The position numbers and the translations under genes are program-made. The notes under the pieces are model-generated. The model had not been told where the DNA came from, did no database searches, and was given only the letters and a program-made list of their open reading frames with translations. A stretch of 64,000 nt of DNA from JAFLCL01 sp964502175 (GTDB lineage Bacteria > Myxococcota_A > Polyangia > Polyangiales > Sandaracinaceae), in assembly GCA_964502175.1 (NCBI GenBank), contig CAZCVE010000012.1, positions 123,881-187,880 on the forward strand, read 5' to 3'. Below are positions 8,022 to 17,292 of this stretch, one piece after another. How positions within the stretch are numbered: position 1 is the first letter of the stretch; the number at the start of each line of letters is the position of its first letter.

Positions 8022-9086
8022 ATGTCCGACGACAAGACCGAAGAACCCACACCGAAGCGCCTCCGCGAAGCGCGCGAGCGCGGCCAGGTCGCCAAGAGCA
8101 AGGAGCTGAGCACTGCGCTGCTCTTGCTCGCGACCGGCGGCGCGCTCGGCTCCGCGGGGCCCGGCTTCATCACGGCGTTTCGAGGGCTGCTCGAGCCCGC
8201 GCTCGCCGCGGCCCGCGGAGAGAGCGAGGTGCCACCGATCGCCGCGCTCTCTGCGGGCCTCGAGGTCGCCGCGTCGCAGTCCATGCCGATCCTCGCGATC
8301 CTCGTGGCGGTCGCAGCGGTCGCGTCGCTCGTGCAGACCGGGCCGATCCTCGCGACGCAGGCGATCGGCTTCGACGCCGAGCGCCTCGATCCGATCGCGG
8401 GGGCGGGGCGCGTCTTCGGCCGCGATGCGTGGATCGAGCTCGCGCGCTCCGTGCTCAAGGTGCTCGTCGTCGCGTGGGTGGTGAGCGGTGTGGTCGAGGC
8501 CGCGATGCACGGCGCGATCGCGCTGGTCGGTCGCGACGTGAGCGCCATCCTCGTCGCGATCGCGGCGATCGTTCGCGCGCTGCTCTTCCGCAGCGGCGGC
8601 GCGATGCTCGCGATCGCGATCGCCGATCTGCTCTACCAGCGGTGGAAGCTCGCGAAGGAGCTCCGCATGACCAAGGAAGAGGTCGTGCGCGAGCACAAGG
8701 AGTCGGACGGTGACCCGCACGCGAAGGGCGAGCGCGATCGCGTGAGGCGCGAGCTGGCGCAGCACGACACCAACGAGGCCGTGCGACGCGCGAGCGTCGT
8801 GGTCGTGAACCCCACGCACGTGGCCGTCGCGCTCCGCTACGACGACGACGACGACGGTACGGGGGCGCCCGAGATCGTCGCGAAGGGCATGGAGGACGAG
8901 GCGATGCGCATCCGCCGCCTCGCCGAAGAAGCGGGCGTGCCGATCGTGCGCGACGTGTCGCTCGCGCGCGGCCTCTACGAGCTCGACCTCGGCGCCGAGA
9001 TCCCCGATCGCCTCTACGACGCCGTGGCCGCCGTGCTGCACGTCGCGTGGGCCGAGCGCGAGAAGGACGAGCGAGGTGGCCGATGA
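8022..9086 (+). CDS. sctU: Type III secretion export switch protein, FlhB/SctU family
   Basis: A 354-residue protein of the FlhB/YscU/SctU family, the self-cleaving export switch in the inner membrane of flagellar and type III secretion machines. The N-terminal signature DDKTEEPTPKRLREARERGQ is typical. Four hydrophobic segments lie between about residues 28 and 210, and the cytoplasmic domain carries the autocleavage motif NPTH (Asn263-Pro264; cleavage occurs between these in the family). The C-terminus continues to residue 354 as in full-length members. No other secretion gene is present in the window except two small overlapping frames downstream, so whether it serves a virulence-type system or a flagellum cannot be decided; the absence of flagellar genes favours SctU. 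Confidence 0.9.
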   Translation: MSDDKTEEPTPKRLREARERGQVAKSKELSTALLLLATGGALGSAGPGFITAFRGLLEPALAAARGESEVPPIAALSAGLEVAASQSMPILAILVAVAAVASLVQTGPILATQAIGFDAERLDPIAGAGRVFGRDAWIELARSVLKVLVVAWVVSGVVEAAMHGAIALVGRDVSAILVAIAAIVRALLFRSGGAMLAIAIADLLYQRWKLAKELRMTKEEVVREHKESDGDPHAKGERDRVRRELAQHDTNEAVRRASVVVVNPTHVAVALRYDDDDDGTGAPEIVAKGMEDEAMRIRRLAEEAGVPIVRDVSLARGLYELDLGAEIPDRLYDAVAAVLHVAWAEREKDERGGR

Positions 9087-9487
9087 GCGCCCTCGCCCTC
9101 TCGCTGCTTCGTCCTCTCGATCACGGGACGTCTCCGATCGATCACGCGCCCGCGTCGATCGGTGAGCTCGCCGCGCTGAGCGTCCCGCCCGCGCCGACGC
9201 CGAGCGAGTCGGCGCCCGAGCTCTTGCGGCTCGGGCCCGCGCTGCCGTCGATCACGGCGCCTCGTGCGCTCGAGGCCGCGCCCGCGATGACGCTCCTCGC
9301 CGACGTCGCCCGCATCGGCGTCCACCTCGGTCCGCTCGAGCGCGCGGAGCGTGCGCTCTCGGAGGCCGAGCGCGGTGTCGTGAGCGAGCGCCTCGCGCGC
9401 GTGCGGGTGCTCGTGGACTGCGCGAGCGCGCTCGCCGATCTGCGTGTCGGCGTGCTCGCCTCGATGCGCACGGCGAGGGCCGCGTGA
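9083..9487 (+). CDS. Small protein of the SctU operon, possible inner-rod or needle-like component
   Basis: 134 residues, starting at an ATG that overlaps the SctU stop (ATGA, 9083-9086). The N-terminal half is Pro/Ala-rich (ASIGELAALSVPPAPTPSES); the C-terminal half is predicted helical (ERALSEAERGVVSERLARVR, then DCASALADLRVGVLASMRTA). Size, tight coupling to sctU and a helical C-terminus would suit a type III inner-rod (SctI-like) or needle-type subunit, which are short and poorly conserved. This is inference from context; there is no diagnostic motif. It is followed by another overlapping gene (GTGA, 9484-9487). Confidence 0.6.
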   Translation: MSALALSLLRPLDHGTSPIDHAPASIGELAALSVPPAPTPSESAPELLRLGPALPSITAPRALEAAPAMTLLADVARIGVHLGPLERAERALSEAERGVVSERLARVRVLVDCASALADLRVGVLASMRTARAA

Positions 9488-9942
9488 GCAGCGTCGATCA
9501 CGAGACGAGGCGCGTCGTGCGCGCGATCGACGAAGGCCGCGGTCTCTCGACCGCGCTCGGTGTGCCGCGCGAGAGCCTGCTCGCCGCGCGGGCCCTCGCG
9601 CGCTGGGCCGACGCGATCGGCGAGACGAGCCTGGCGATCGCCGCGTGGGACGGCTGCGCCGCGCTCGACGAGACATGCGCGTCGTGGCTCGGCCTCGCGG
9701 ACGCGTGTCTCGCGGCCACGGTGCTCGATCGCGCGTGGGACGCCGCCGGTCGCGTGTCGGTGCATCCCGCCGCGAGCCTCGACGAGCGCGCGCACGCGCA
9801 CCTCGTGCTCGCCCGCGTCTGTCTCGCGATCGGCAAGGCCACCGAAGCTCGTGCGCACCTCTCTCTCGTCCCACCGACGGCGAGCCCCGCGCTCACGACG
9901 CTGGCGCGCGCGCTCGAGTCCGCGCTCGCAGCGTCGCGATGA
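9484..9942 (+). CDS. TPR-like small protein, candidate type III chaperone
   Basis: 152 residues from a GTG start that overlaps the stop of the preceding gene. The sequence is an all-helical repeat protein: repeated A-A-L-A blocks such as LLAARALARWADAIGETSLA, AAWDGCAALDETCASWLGLA and HAHLVLARVCLAIGKATEAR resemble degenerate TPR units. Type III class II chaperones (SycD-like) are TPR proteins of about 160 residues, so length and position fit that role. It is the third gene of the sctU unit, with no gap between genes. The assignment is inference; an unrelated TPR protein is possible. Confidence 0.6.
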   Translation: MSSVDHETRRVVRAIDEGRGLSTALGVPRESLLAARALARWADAIGETSLAIAAWDGCAALDETCASWLGLADACLAATVLDRAWDAAGRVSVHPAASLDERAHAHLVLARVCLAIGKATEARAHLSLVPPTASPALTTLARALESALAASR

Positions 9943-9989
9943 CGTGACGCGTCGAAGCTGCGTACCCTCGACGCGCGTCGCGACGACGT

Positions 9990-10289
9990 GGAGGTGTTGC
10001 GAATGTCCCGCACCCGATCGAGATCGCGAAGAACATCTACGACATCATCCGCTCGTTCCGCGCGCTCGCGGCGAGCGTCGAAGGTGTGACCGACGAGGGC
10101 CGCCTCGCGCTCTATCCGGAGAGCATCTCGGAGGGACTGCCCGACGAGTACTTCGTGGAGTTCCCCGCGCTGCCGAGCGGCGTGAACTGCTCGTTCCTTC
10201 CGCGCGTGGGCACGATGATCCCCGTCTCGCGCACGCGCGGCCGCGGCCCCAGCTACATGACGAACGTCTACCAAGAGACCTGTCCGTAG
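9990..10289 (+). CDS. Small unknown protein, start unclear (possible frameshift)
   Basis: The frame ending at 10287-10289 has protein-like content well upstream of its only good start (GTG at 10086): EIAKNIYDIIRSFRALAASV, then LALYPESISEGLPDEYFVEF, NCSFLPRVGTMIPVSRTRGR and a NVYQETCP end. It remains open to before 9990. A strong GGAGG at 9990-9994 precedes an ATG at 10003, but that ATG is in another frame; one indel just after it would fuse ATG, PHPIEIAKNIY and the rest into a protein of about 95 residues. So either the start is non-canonical, or the gene is frameshifted. No family is recognised. It sits alone between the secretion trio and fabG. Confidence 0.4.
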   Translation, partial: GGVANVPHPIEIAKNIYDIIRSFRALAASVEGVTDEGRLALYPESISEGLPDEYFVEFPALPSGVNCSFLPRVGTMIPVSRTRGRGPSYMTNVYQETCP

Positions 10290-10336
10290 AACGACCGGAT
10301 GGCGGCGCGCGCGACGACGTTGCATGGTCGGCCCGC

Positions 10337-11107
10337 ATGCCGCGAACCCTCTCGGAGAAACCCAACCACGAGTGGCCCAGGGCGCTCGTCACCGGCGCCA
10401 GTCGCGGCATCGGGCGCGCGATCGCGCTCGAGCTCGGCAAGGCCGGCTATCCGGTGATCGTCCACTACCGCTCGGGCGAGGCGCAGGCGAAGGCGGTCAA
10501 GGACGAGATCGTCGCCGCCGGTGGGCGCGCGGAGATCGTGGGCTTCGACGTCGCCGACTTCGACGCGACGCAGCGCGGGCTCGCGTCGCTCGACTTCGAG
10601 CAGCGACCGATCGGCGTGATCGTGAACAACGCGGGCGTCACCGCCGACGCGCCCTTCCCCGCGATGGATCGCGGCCAGTGGTCGAGCGTGATCACGACGA
10701 CGCTCGACGGCTTCTACAACGTGACGCAGCCGCTCGTGATGCCGATGGTGCGCCTGCGCTGGGGCCGCATCGTGAACATCACGAGCGTGTCGGGCGTGAT
10801 CGGCAACCGCGGACAGGTGAACTACTCGGCCGCGAAGGCCGGCCTCATCGGCGCGACGAAGGCGCTCAGCCAAGAGCTCGCGAAGCGGAACATCACCGTG
10901 AACGCCGTGGCGCCCGGTCCGGTCGAGACCGACATGTTCCAAGGCGCGCTCGCGCAGGGCACGCCGCTCGACGAGGTGATCAAGCACATCCCGATGCGCC
11001 GCATCGCGACGACGGGCGACGTGGCAGGCATCGTCGGCTTCTTGTGCTCCGACGCGGCCGGCTACATCACGGGCCAGGTGATCGGCGTCAACGGCGGCAT
11101 GTGCTGA
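10337..11107 (+). CDS. fabG: 3-oxoacyl-ACP reductase FabG-like SDR enzyme
   Basis: 256 residues, classical short-chain dehydrogenase. The NAD(P)-binding motif is TGASRGIG near residue 18, the NNAG motif is in VIVNNAGVTADAPF, and the catalytic Ser150, Tyr163 and Lys167 sit in NITSVSGVIGNRGQVNYSAA. The C-terminus (CSDAAGYITGQVIGVNGGMC) is typical of FabG, which reduces 3-oxoacyl-ACP to 3-hydroxyacyl-ACP in fatty acid synthesis. No other fab genes are adjacent, so it could also be a FabG paralogue in a secondary or polyketide-like pathway. Start chosen at the ATG of MPRTLSEKPNHEWPRALVTG. Its stop overlaps the ATG of a small downstream frame. Confidence 0.9.
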   Translation: MPRTLSEKPNHEWPRALVTGASRGIGRAIALELGKAGYPVIVHYRSGEAQAKAVKDEIVAAGGRAEIVGFDVADFDATQRGLASLDFEQRPIGVIVNNAGVTADAPFPAMDRGQWSSVITTTLDGFYNVTQPLVMPMVRLRWGRIVNITSVSGVIGNRGQVNYSAAKAGLIGATKALSQELAKRNITVNAVAPGPVETDMFQGALAQGTPLDEVIKHIPMRRIATTGDVAGIVGFLCSDAAGYITGQVIGVNGGMC

Positions 11108-11277
11108 TGTGGCATCTTCACCACGCCGTGCATTCCGTCGGGCGCGGTGTGGGCTCCGCGGGCCTCGGCGCGAGCTGCGAAGCCAACGACGACTGCGCGA
11201 GCGATGGCGTCGAGCCGCCCATCCCCGGACAGGTCGGTCCCGGCGGTGTGGTCTCGGCGCTCACGATCACGTTCTGA
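11107..11277 (+). CDS. 56-residue orphan peptide following fabG
   Basis: A short frame whose ATG overlaps the fabG stop (TGATG). The middle, GLGASCEANDDCASDG, has the C-x4-DC pattern common in Cys-rich secreted proteins of this organism, and the end (GPGGVVSALTITF) is beta-like. No signal peptide is present, so it is unlikely to be exported as it stands. It may be a 3' fragment of a lost Cys-rich secreted protein rather than a working gene. It is followed at once by a convergent gene. Confidence 0.3.
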   Translation: MWHLHHAVHSVGRGVGSAGLGASCEANDDCASDGVEPPIPGQVGPGGVVSALTITF

Positions 11278-11292
11278 TCGCGAGCCGCTCGC

Positions 11293-11949
11293 TCACTCGA
11301 AGAACGCGAGCGCCCACTCGAACGCGACCGTCAGGATCGTGATGGGCACGAGGAAGCCGATCGCGGAGCCGATCAGGTAATCGCGAAAGCGAACCGAGCT
11401 CATCGCGAGCACCACGTTCACGATCGGCGCGAACCACAGCACCGCGCGCAGCGCCGCGATGGTGGTGATCGGATGTGCGTCCAAGCGATCGAGCAGGCGA
11501 CGCAGCCACGGGCGCTTCACGTCCGTGAGGAGCTGACCACCCACCTTGCGCACCACGAGGAACGCGACCGTGACCGACAAGAGACCGCCCACGTAGCCCG
11601 CGCCCGCGCCGAGCACACGGCCGTACGCGACGAGCGCCGCCAGCACGAACACGATGCCGGGGATGTGAACGAGCTCGCCGATCGCGAACGACAAGAGGAA
11701 GAGGAGAAAGCCCCAGACCCCGAGCGTCTCCATGAACGCCTGGATGCGATCACGCGTGAGGTACTCCGTGGCTCCCGTGACGTGGCCCACGGCGAACAGC
11801 GCGCCGAGCACGACCGCGAGCAACACGAGGCGCGGCCACACCGGCTTGGGCGCCGGCGGAGGAACGACCTCCACCTTCACGGGCTCCACCTTCACGGGCT
11901 CGGGACCCGCGAGGCTCTCGTCGGTCTTCTCGGACACGCCCGACTCCAT
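11293..11949 (-). CDS. TVP38/TMEM64 (VTT domain) family membrane protein
   Basis: 218 residues. The first 40 are charged and Pro/Val-rich with a short repeat (EPVKVEPVKVEVV). About six hydrophobic segments then follow. The VTT/SNARE-associated region is seen as LLSFAIGELVHIPGIVFVLA, VAYGRVLGAGAGYVGGLLSV and FLVVRKVGGQ, with a DAHPITTIAALRAVLWFAPI stretch typical of the family. Relatives (DedA, TMEM41/64, VMP1) act in lipid scrambling or membrane homeostasis; the bacterial role is not settled. It lies downstream of the acyl-CoA synthetase on the same strand with a 54 bp gap, so they may be co-transcribed. Confidence 0.85.
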   Translation of the reverse strand: MESGVSEKTDESLAGPEPVKVEPVKVEVVPPPAPKPVWPRLVLLAVVLGALFAVGHVTGATEYLTRDRIQAFMETLGVWGFLLFLLSFAIGELVHIPGIVFVLAALVAYGRVLGAGAGYVGGLLSVTVAFLVVRKVGGQLLTDVKRPWLRRLLDRLDAHPITTIAALRAVLWFAPIVNVVLAMSSVRFRDYLIGSAIGFLVPITILTVAFEWALAFFE

Positions 11950-12003
11950 TCGCCCGTACTTGTATCGCGACTGTCCCGGTCGCTCGTGAAGAAGTCTCGA
12001 CGA

Positions 12004-13833
<1,830 letters not shown>

Positions 13834-13849
13834 CGGTGCCGGACCCTAG

Positions 13850-13873
13850 CAAAAAGCCCCGCAGACGCCGGGG
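13850..13873 (-). terminator. Terminator-like hairpin in the leader of the acyl-CoA synthetase gene
   Basis: On the minus strand, CCCCG and CGGGG can pair around a 7 nt loop (13857-13873) and are followed by C and TTTTT (13851-13855). This is the shape of a short intrinsic terminator, but it lies just upstream of the start codon at 13833, not after a gene. T-tracts are rare in this GC-rich DNA. It may be an attenuator of the acyl-CoA synthetase, or it may block transcription arriving from upstream. Confidence 0.45.
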
Positions 13874-13922
13874 TCGATCGACGTTCGCTGCCTGTTTCGA
13901 CGGGCCCTGGCATCCTCGCTGC

Positions 13923-14612
13923 GTGGTCTCACCCCTCGTCATCGGTATCGCGGTCGCTGTGGCGGTGGTCGGCATCGGCGCCGTCACGTACTTCTCGCGC
14001 GAGGCGCAGCTCCGGCGCGCGATGAAGGCCGTGCCGCTGAGCACCGTCGCCGGCGCCACCGAGGGCGCGCGCGTGCGCATCGTCGGACGCGTCGTCCAGC
14101 GAGACCACGTGCTCGACGCGCCGCTCTCGCAGAGACGGTGCGTGGCGTTCCGCGTGCTCGTCGAGACACGTCGCCAGTCCGGCAAGAGCTCGCACTGGGT
14201 CAAGACGATCGACGAGCACAGCGAGGTCGACTTCATCCTCGAGGACGAGACCGGACGCGCTCGCGTCGAGGCTCCCGGCGGCGAATTCCTGATCGTGCTC
14301 GATCACAGCGAGTCGTCGGGGTTCCTCAACGACGCGACGCCGGAGCTCGAAGAGTTTCTCACCGCACGCGGACACACGAGCACGAGCTTCATCGGCATGA
14401 ACAAGACGATGCGCTACCGCGAGGGCGCGCTCGAGCTCGGCGAGCAGATCGCGGTCGTCGGCCTCGCGCGCTGGGAGGACGATCCGGAAGCAGGCGCGGT
14501 GGACGCCGGTGGCGGCGGGTTCCGCGACGCCGCGCGCAAGAAGCGACTCGTGCTCACCGCGAGCGAAGGTGCGCCGATCCACGCGAGCGACGACCAAGCG
14601 ACGCACACCTGA
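13923..14612 (+). CDS. Membrane-anchored GIDE-domain protein (E3-like domain, no RING)
   Basis: 229 residues from a GTG (VVSPLVIGIAVAVAVVGIGA). One N-terminal TM helix is followed by a domain resembling the GIDE domain of mitochondrial MUL1 and its bacterial relatives: GARVRIVGRVVQRDHVLDAP, RCVAFRVLVETRR, DFILEDETGRARVEAPGGEF and a C-terminal second hydrophobic-poor part. A longer frame from an ATG at 13836 would add an Arg-rich leader that overlaps the divergent leader and hairpin, so it is less likely. Bacterial GIDE proteins are of unknown function; a membrane-linked regulatory or binding role is a guess. It is convergent with the ThrE-type exporter. Confidence 0.7.
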   Translation: MVSPLVIGIAVAVAVVGIGAVTYFSREAQLRRAMKAVPLSTVAGATEGARVRIVGRVVQRDHVLDAPLSQRRCVAFRVLVETRRQSGKSSHWVKTIDEHSEVDFILEDETGRARVEAPGGEFLIVLDHSESSGFLNDATPELEEFLTARGHTSTSFIGMNKTMRYREGALELGEQIAVVGLARWEDDPEAGAVDAGGGGFRDAARKKRLVLTASEGAPIHASDDQATHT

Positions 14613-14631
14613 TCGCGGCCCGGATCGCGCG

Positions 14632-15930
14632 TCAGATCGGGCGCCGAGGAGGCACCGCGGCGGTCGCGACCAACATGCCCGCGGCGATCGCGAAGGCGAC
14701 GAGCAGCATGCGGAAGCCCGTCTCGATCGCGTTCGCCACGTCGCCCTCGAGCAGCGACCTCACGCTCAAGAAGCCCACGCTGCCCGGCACGAGCGAGAGG
14801 ATGCCCGGCGTGAGGATCAGCGCGATCGGGCGATCCTTCATGCGCGCGAACGCGTGCGCCGCAGAGGCCACGAGCATCGCCGCGACGAACGCGCCGAGCT
14901 CGGCGCCGAGCAGGTAACCACCGAGGCGCGAGCCCGCGAGCGAGATGCCCGCCGCGAGAAGGATCCAGCCGCGATCGTCGGGCCGCGCCTTCAGCAACAC
15001 CGAGAACGCGAGCGCAGCGGCGAACGGCGCGCCGAGCTCCGTCCACCACGGAAGCTCGGGCGCCTCGTGCAGCCGCGGCTCGTGCGGCAGGAGGCTCGCG
15101 ACGTGCCGACCGAGCGCCACACCGAAGCCCAGCTGGAGGAACGTCACGATCGCAGCCATCAAGCGCGACGTGCCCGCGACGAGGTGCGCCGTCGCGAGCT
15201 CGACCATCGCCGTGGTCAGCGTGAGCCCCGGCAAGAGCACGAGCGTCGCGGCCAACAGCAACACCGACGGCCGCACCGCGAAGCCCTCGACCGCGATGAA
15301 CGTCGCGCCGAACGACACGGTGAACGACGCGATCGACGGCAGGAGTCGCGCGAGCGAAGGCACGCGCTTGGCGGCCGCCTCGAGCACGCCGACGAGCAGG
15401 CCGAGCAAGCCTGCGAAGGGGATGTCGTAGCCGCCGCCGCCGAGCAGCGTCGCGGACACGGCAGAGACGAGGGCGTACGCGAGCGCGGTCGCGACGGGGC
15501 CATAGCGGCCCTCGCGCGCGAGGATCGTGTCGAGGCGGTGCGCCGCGTCGGCCGGTCCGAGCTCCTTCTTCTCCACACGCCCGACGAGCTCGTAGAGCGC
15601 GCTGAGCTTCTCGAGGTCCGTCCCGCCCGGCTGCACGCGGAGCACGCGCGTGCGCGACTCGTCGTCCCGCTCGAGCGTGACGATGAGCGCGGTCGGTGTG
15701 CAGAAGACGTCGATCTCGAACTCGAGCGCGTCGGCCACACGCTCGAGCGCGTCTTCCACGCGGTAGGCCGGCATCCCGTACGAGATGAGGCCGCGCGCGA
15801 GGCGCAGGGAGAAGCGCATCGAGGGATCGAGGCCGCCCTCTTCGAGCGTCGCGTTGGGCCCCGCCTTCACCAGCTCGTCGAGCGTGCTGTCCGCGCTCAC
15901 GCGTCCCTTGCGAGAACGGCGACCCGTCAT
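14632..15930 (-). CDS. ThrE-type threonine/serine exporter (fused ThrE N and C domains)
   Basis: A 432-residue membrane protein. The N-terminal ThrE domain (DUF1212) is visible: LRLARGLISYGMPAYRVEDA, ERVADALEFEIDVFCTPTAL, LSALYELVGRVEKKELGPAD. About ten hydrophobic segments follow, including LLPGLTLTTAMVELATAHLV and the C-terminal DUF3815-like part (DRPIALILTPGILSLVPGSV, GFLSVRSLLEGDV). ThrE of Corynebacterium exports threonine and serine by proton exchange; single-chain fusions of both domains are the normal ThrE form. The start at 15930 (MTGRRSRKGRVSADS) is the only good ATG. The 3' end is 20 bp from the convergent GIDE gene. Confidence 0.88.
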   Translation of the reverse strand: MTGRRSRKGRVSADSTLDELVKAGPNATLEEGGLDPSMRFSLRLARGLISYGMPAYRVEDALERVADALEFEIDVFCTPTALIVTLERDDESRTRVLRVQPGGTDLEKLSALYELVGRVEKKELGPADAAHRLDTILAREGRYGPVATALAYALVSAVSATLLGGGGYDIPFAGLLGLLVGVLEAAAKRVPSLARLLPSIASFTVSFGATFIAVEGFAVRPSVLLLAATLVLLPGLTLTTAMVELATAHLVAGTSRLMAAIVTFLQLGFGVALGRHVASLLPHEPRLHEAPELPWWTELGAPFAAALAFSVLLKARPDDRGWILLAAGISLAGSRLGGYLLGAELGAFVAAMLVASAAHAFARMKDRPIALILTPGILSLVPGSVGFLSVRSLLEGDVANAIETGFRMLLVAFAIAAGMLVATAAVPPRRPI

Positions 15931-16044
15931 CACGCGCGCGGCCTGAGAGAGCCAGAGATCCACGGCGCGAGATCTGCCACGAAACGCCGCGCGTGCTCGC
16001 GAGACGGGTGATGCGGCTGGCGACGTCGGCGTAGGATGCGCGCC

Positions 16045-17289
16045 ATGCACTTCCGATCGTGGCCCCTCGCGCTCCTCGCCCTCAGCCTCGCCGCATGTCC
16101 CGAGCCCGTCGTGATGCCCGACGCGTTCGTCGCGGACGACGACGCGGCTGCCTCGGACGACACCGGCCCGGTCGCGACCGACGCGCCGCTCGATGCCTTC
16201 GAGGAGGACGCGGGACCGCCGCCCGAGCCGCGCGCGGACTACGGCGTCGCAGGACCGTTCGCCGTCGGCAGCGTCACGGTCACGATGACGGACCGCACCG
16301 GGATGCGCGAGCTGCCCGTCGAGCTCTGGTATCCCGCCGTCGAGGACGCGCGCGCCGAGGCCACGACGGGGCGACCGATCGAGAGCTTCGAGGCGGGCAC
16401 CGCGAACGAGACGGCGATCGAAGAGCTCGTCGCTGCCGCGCCCGAGACGTGCGTGCGACGTCAGCAGCACTCGGCAGTCGCGCCGGCCGCGGCGACGAGC
16501 CCTGCCCTCTTGCCCGTCGTCGTGTTCTCGCACTGTCACACGTGCACCCGCTACGACATGGCCGAGGTGGCCGAGCGCCTCGCGAGCCACGGCATCGTCG
16601 TCGCCGCGCCCGATCACGTGAACAACACGCTCTGGGATCAGCGCGCGGGCACCTCCGTGGGCGTGACCAACGAGTTCCTCGCCGTGCGCGCGAGCGACGT
16701 GTCGAGCGTGCTCGACCGCCTGCTCGACGCCGAGGCGCTCGAGATGCCCGACGACCTGCGTGGCCGCATCGACGCCACGCGCGCCGCGGTGATGGGCCAC
16801 AGCTTCGGCGCCGCGACGACGAGCGTGGTCGCGCGCGACGACGAGCGCATCGTCGCCGCGCTCGCGGTCGCCGCGCCCATCTCGGTGCTCGGCAGCGTGC
16901 GCATCGCGATGATCGACGTGCCCTACGCGTTCCTCCTCATGCGCGAGGACAACAGCATCCAAGAGATCGGCAACCGCGTGATCCGCTCGGACTACATGCG
17001 CGTCGGCGGTCCGGCGACGATCGTCGAGCTCGACGACGCGGGGCACTGGTCGATCTCCGACCTCTGCGGCCTCGTGGACGCGTTCGACGCAGGCTGCGGT
17101 CCCGGCATCCGCGGCTCGGTCGGCGGCGACGTCGCGTTCACGTACGTCGATCCCGCGATCGCGCGCGAGGCCGCGGCAGACACGGCCGCCGGCTTCTTCG
17201 CGACGCACCTACTCGGCGATCCGGGCGGCGCGACGTTCGTCTCGCGGCTCGACGGCACCGGCGGCGCGAACGTGATGAGCCGACGCTGA
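16045..17289 (+). CDS. Lipoprotein alpha/beta hydrolase (PAF-acetylhydrolase/PETase-like)
   Basis: 414 residues. The start at 16045 (MHFRSWPLALLALSLAAC) has an AGG 9 bp upstream; an ATG at 16036 is also in frame. A lipobox LSLAAC is followed by an Asp-rich linker to about residue 60. The hydrolase domain includes LPVVVFSHCHTCTRYDMAEV (oxyanion region), GHSFGAAT with the nucleophile Ser253, and a probable catalytic His334 in DDAGHWSISD. This set is close to secreted PAF-acetylhydrolase-like and dienelactone-type hydrolases that cleave ester bonds. It is a surface or periplasmic esterase; the substrate is unknown. It is divergent from the ThrE exporter and convergent with another hydrolase. Confidence 0.85.
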   Translation: MHFRSWPLALLALSLAACPEPVVMPDAFVADDDAAASDDTGPVATDAPLDAFEEDAGPPPEPRADYGVAGPFAVGSVTVTMTDRTGMRELPVELWYPAVEDARAEATTGRPIESFEAGTANETAIEELVAAAPETCVRRQQHSAVAPAAATSPALLPVVVFSHCHTCTRYDMAEVAERLASHGIVVAAPDHVNNTLWDQRAGTSVGVTNEFLAVRASDVSSVLDRLLDAEALEMPDDLRGRIDATRAAVMGHSFGAATTSVVARDDERIVAALAVAAPISVLGSVRIAMIDVPYAFLLMREDNSIQEIGNRVIRSDYMRVGGPATIVELDDAGHWSISDLCGLVDAFDAGCGPGIRGSVGGDVAFTYVDPAIAREAAADTAAGFFATHLLGDPGGATFVSRLDGTGGANVMSRR

Positions 17290-17292
17290 GCG

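Noticed and set aside
6762..9041. Long antisense open frame (759 codons) across the SctU gene and the duplicated lipoproteins
   Set aside because: It is Arg/His/Asp-rich with no motif and covers well-supported genes on both strands; a result of high GC codon use.
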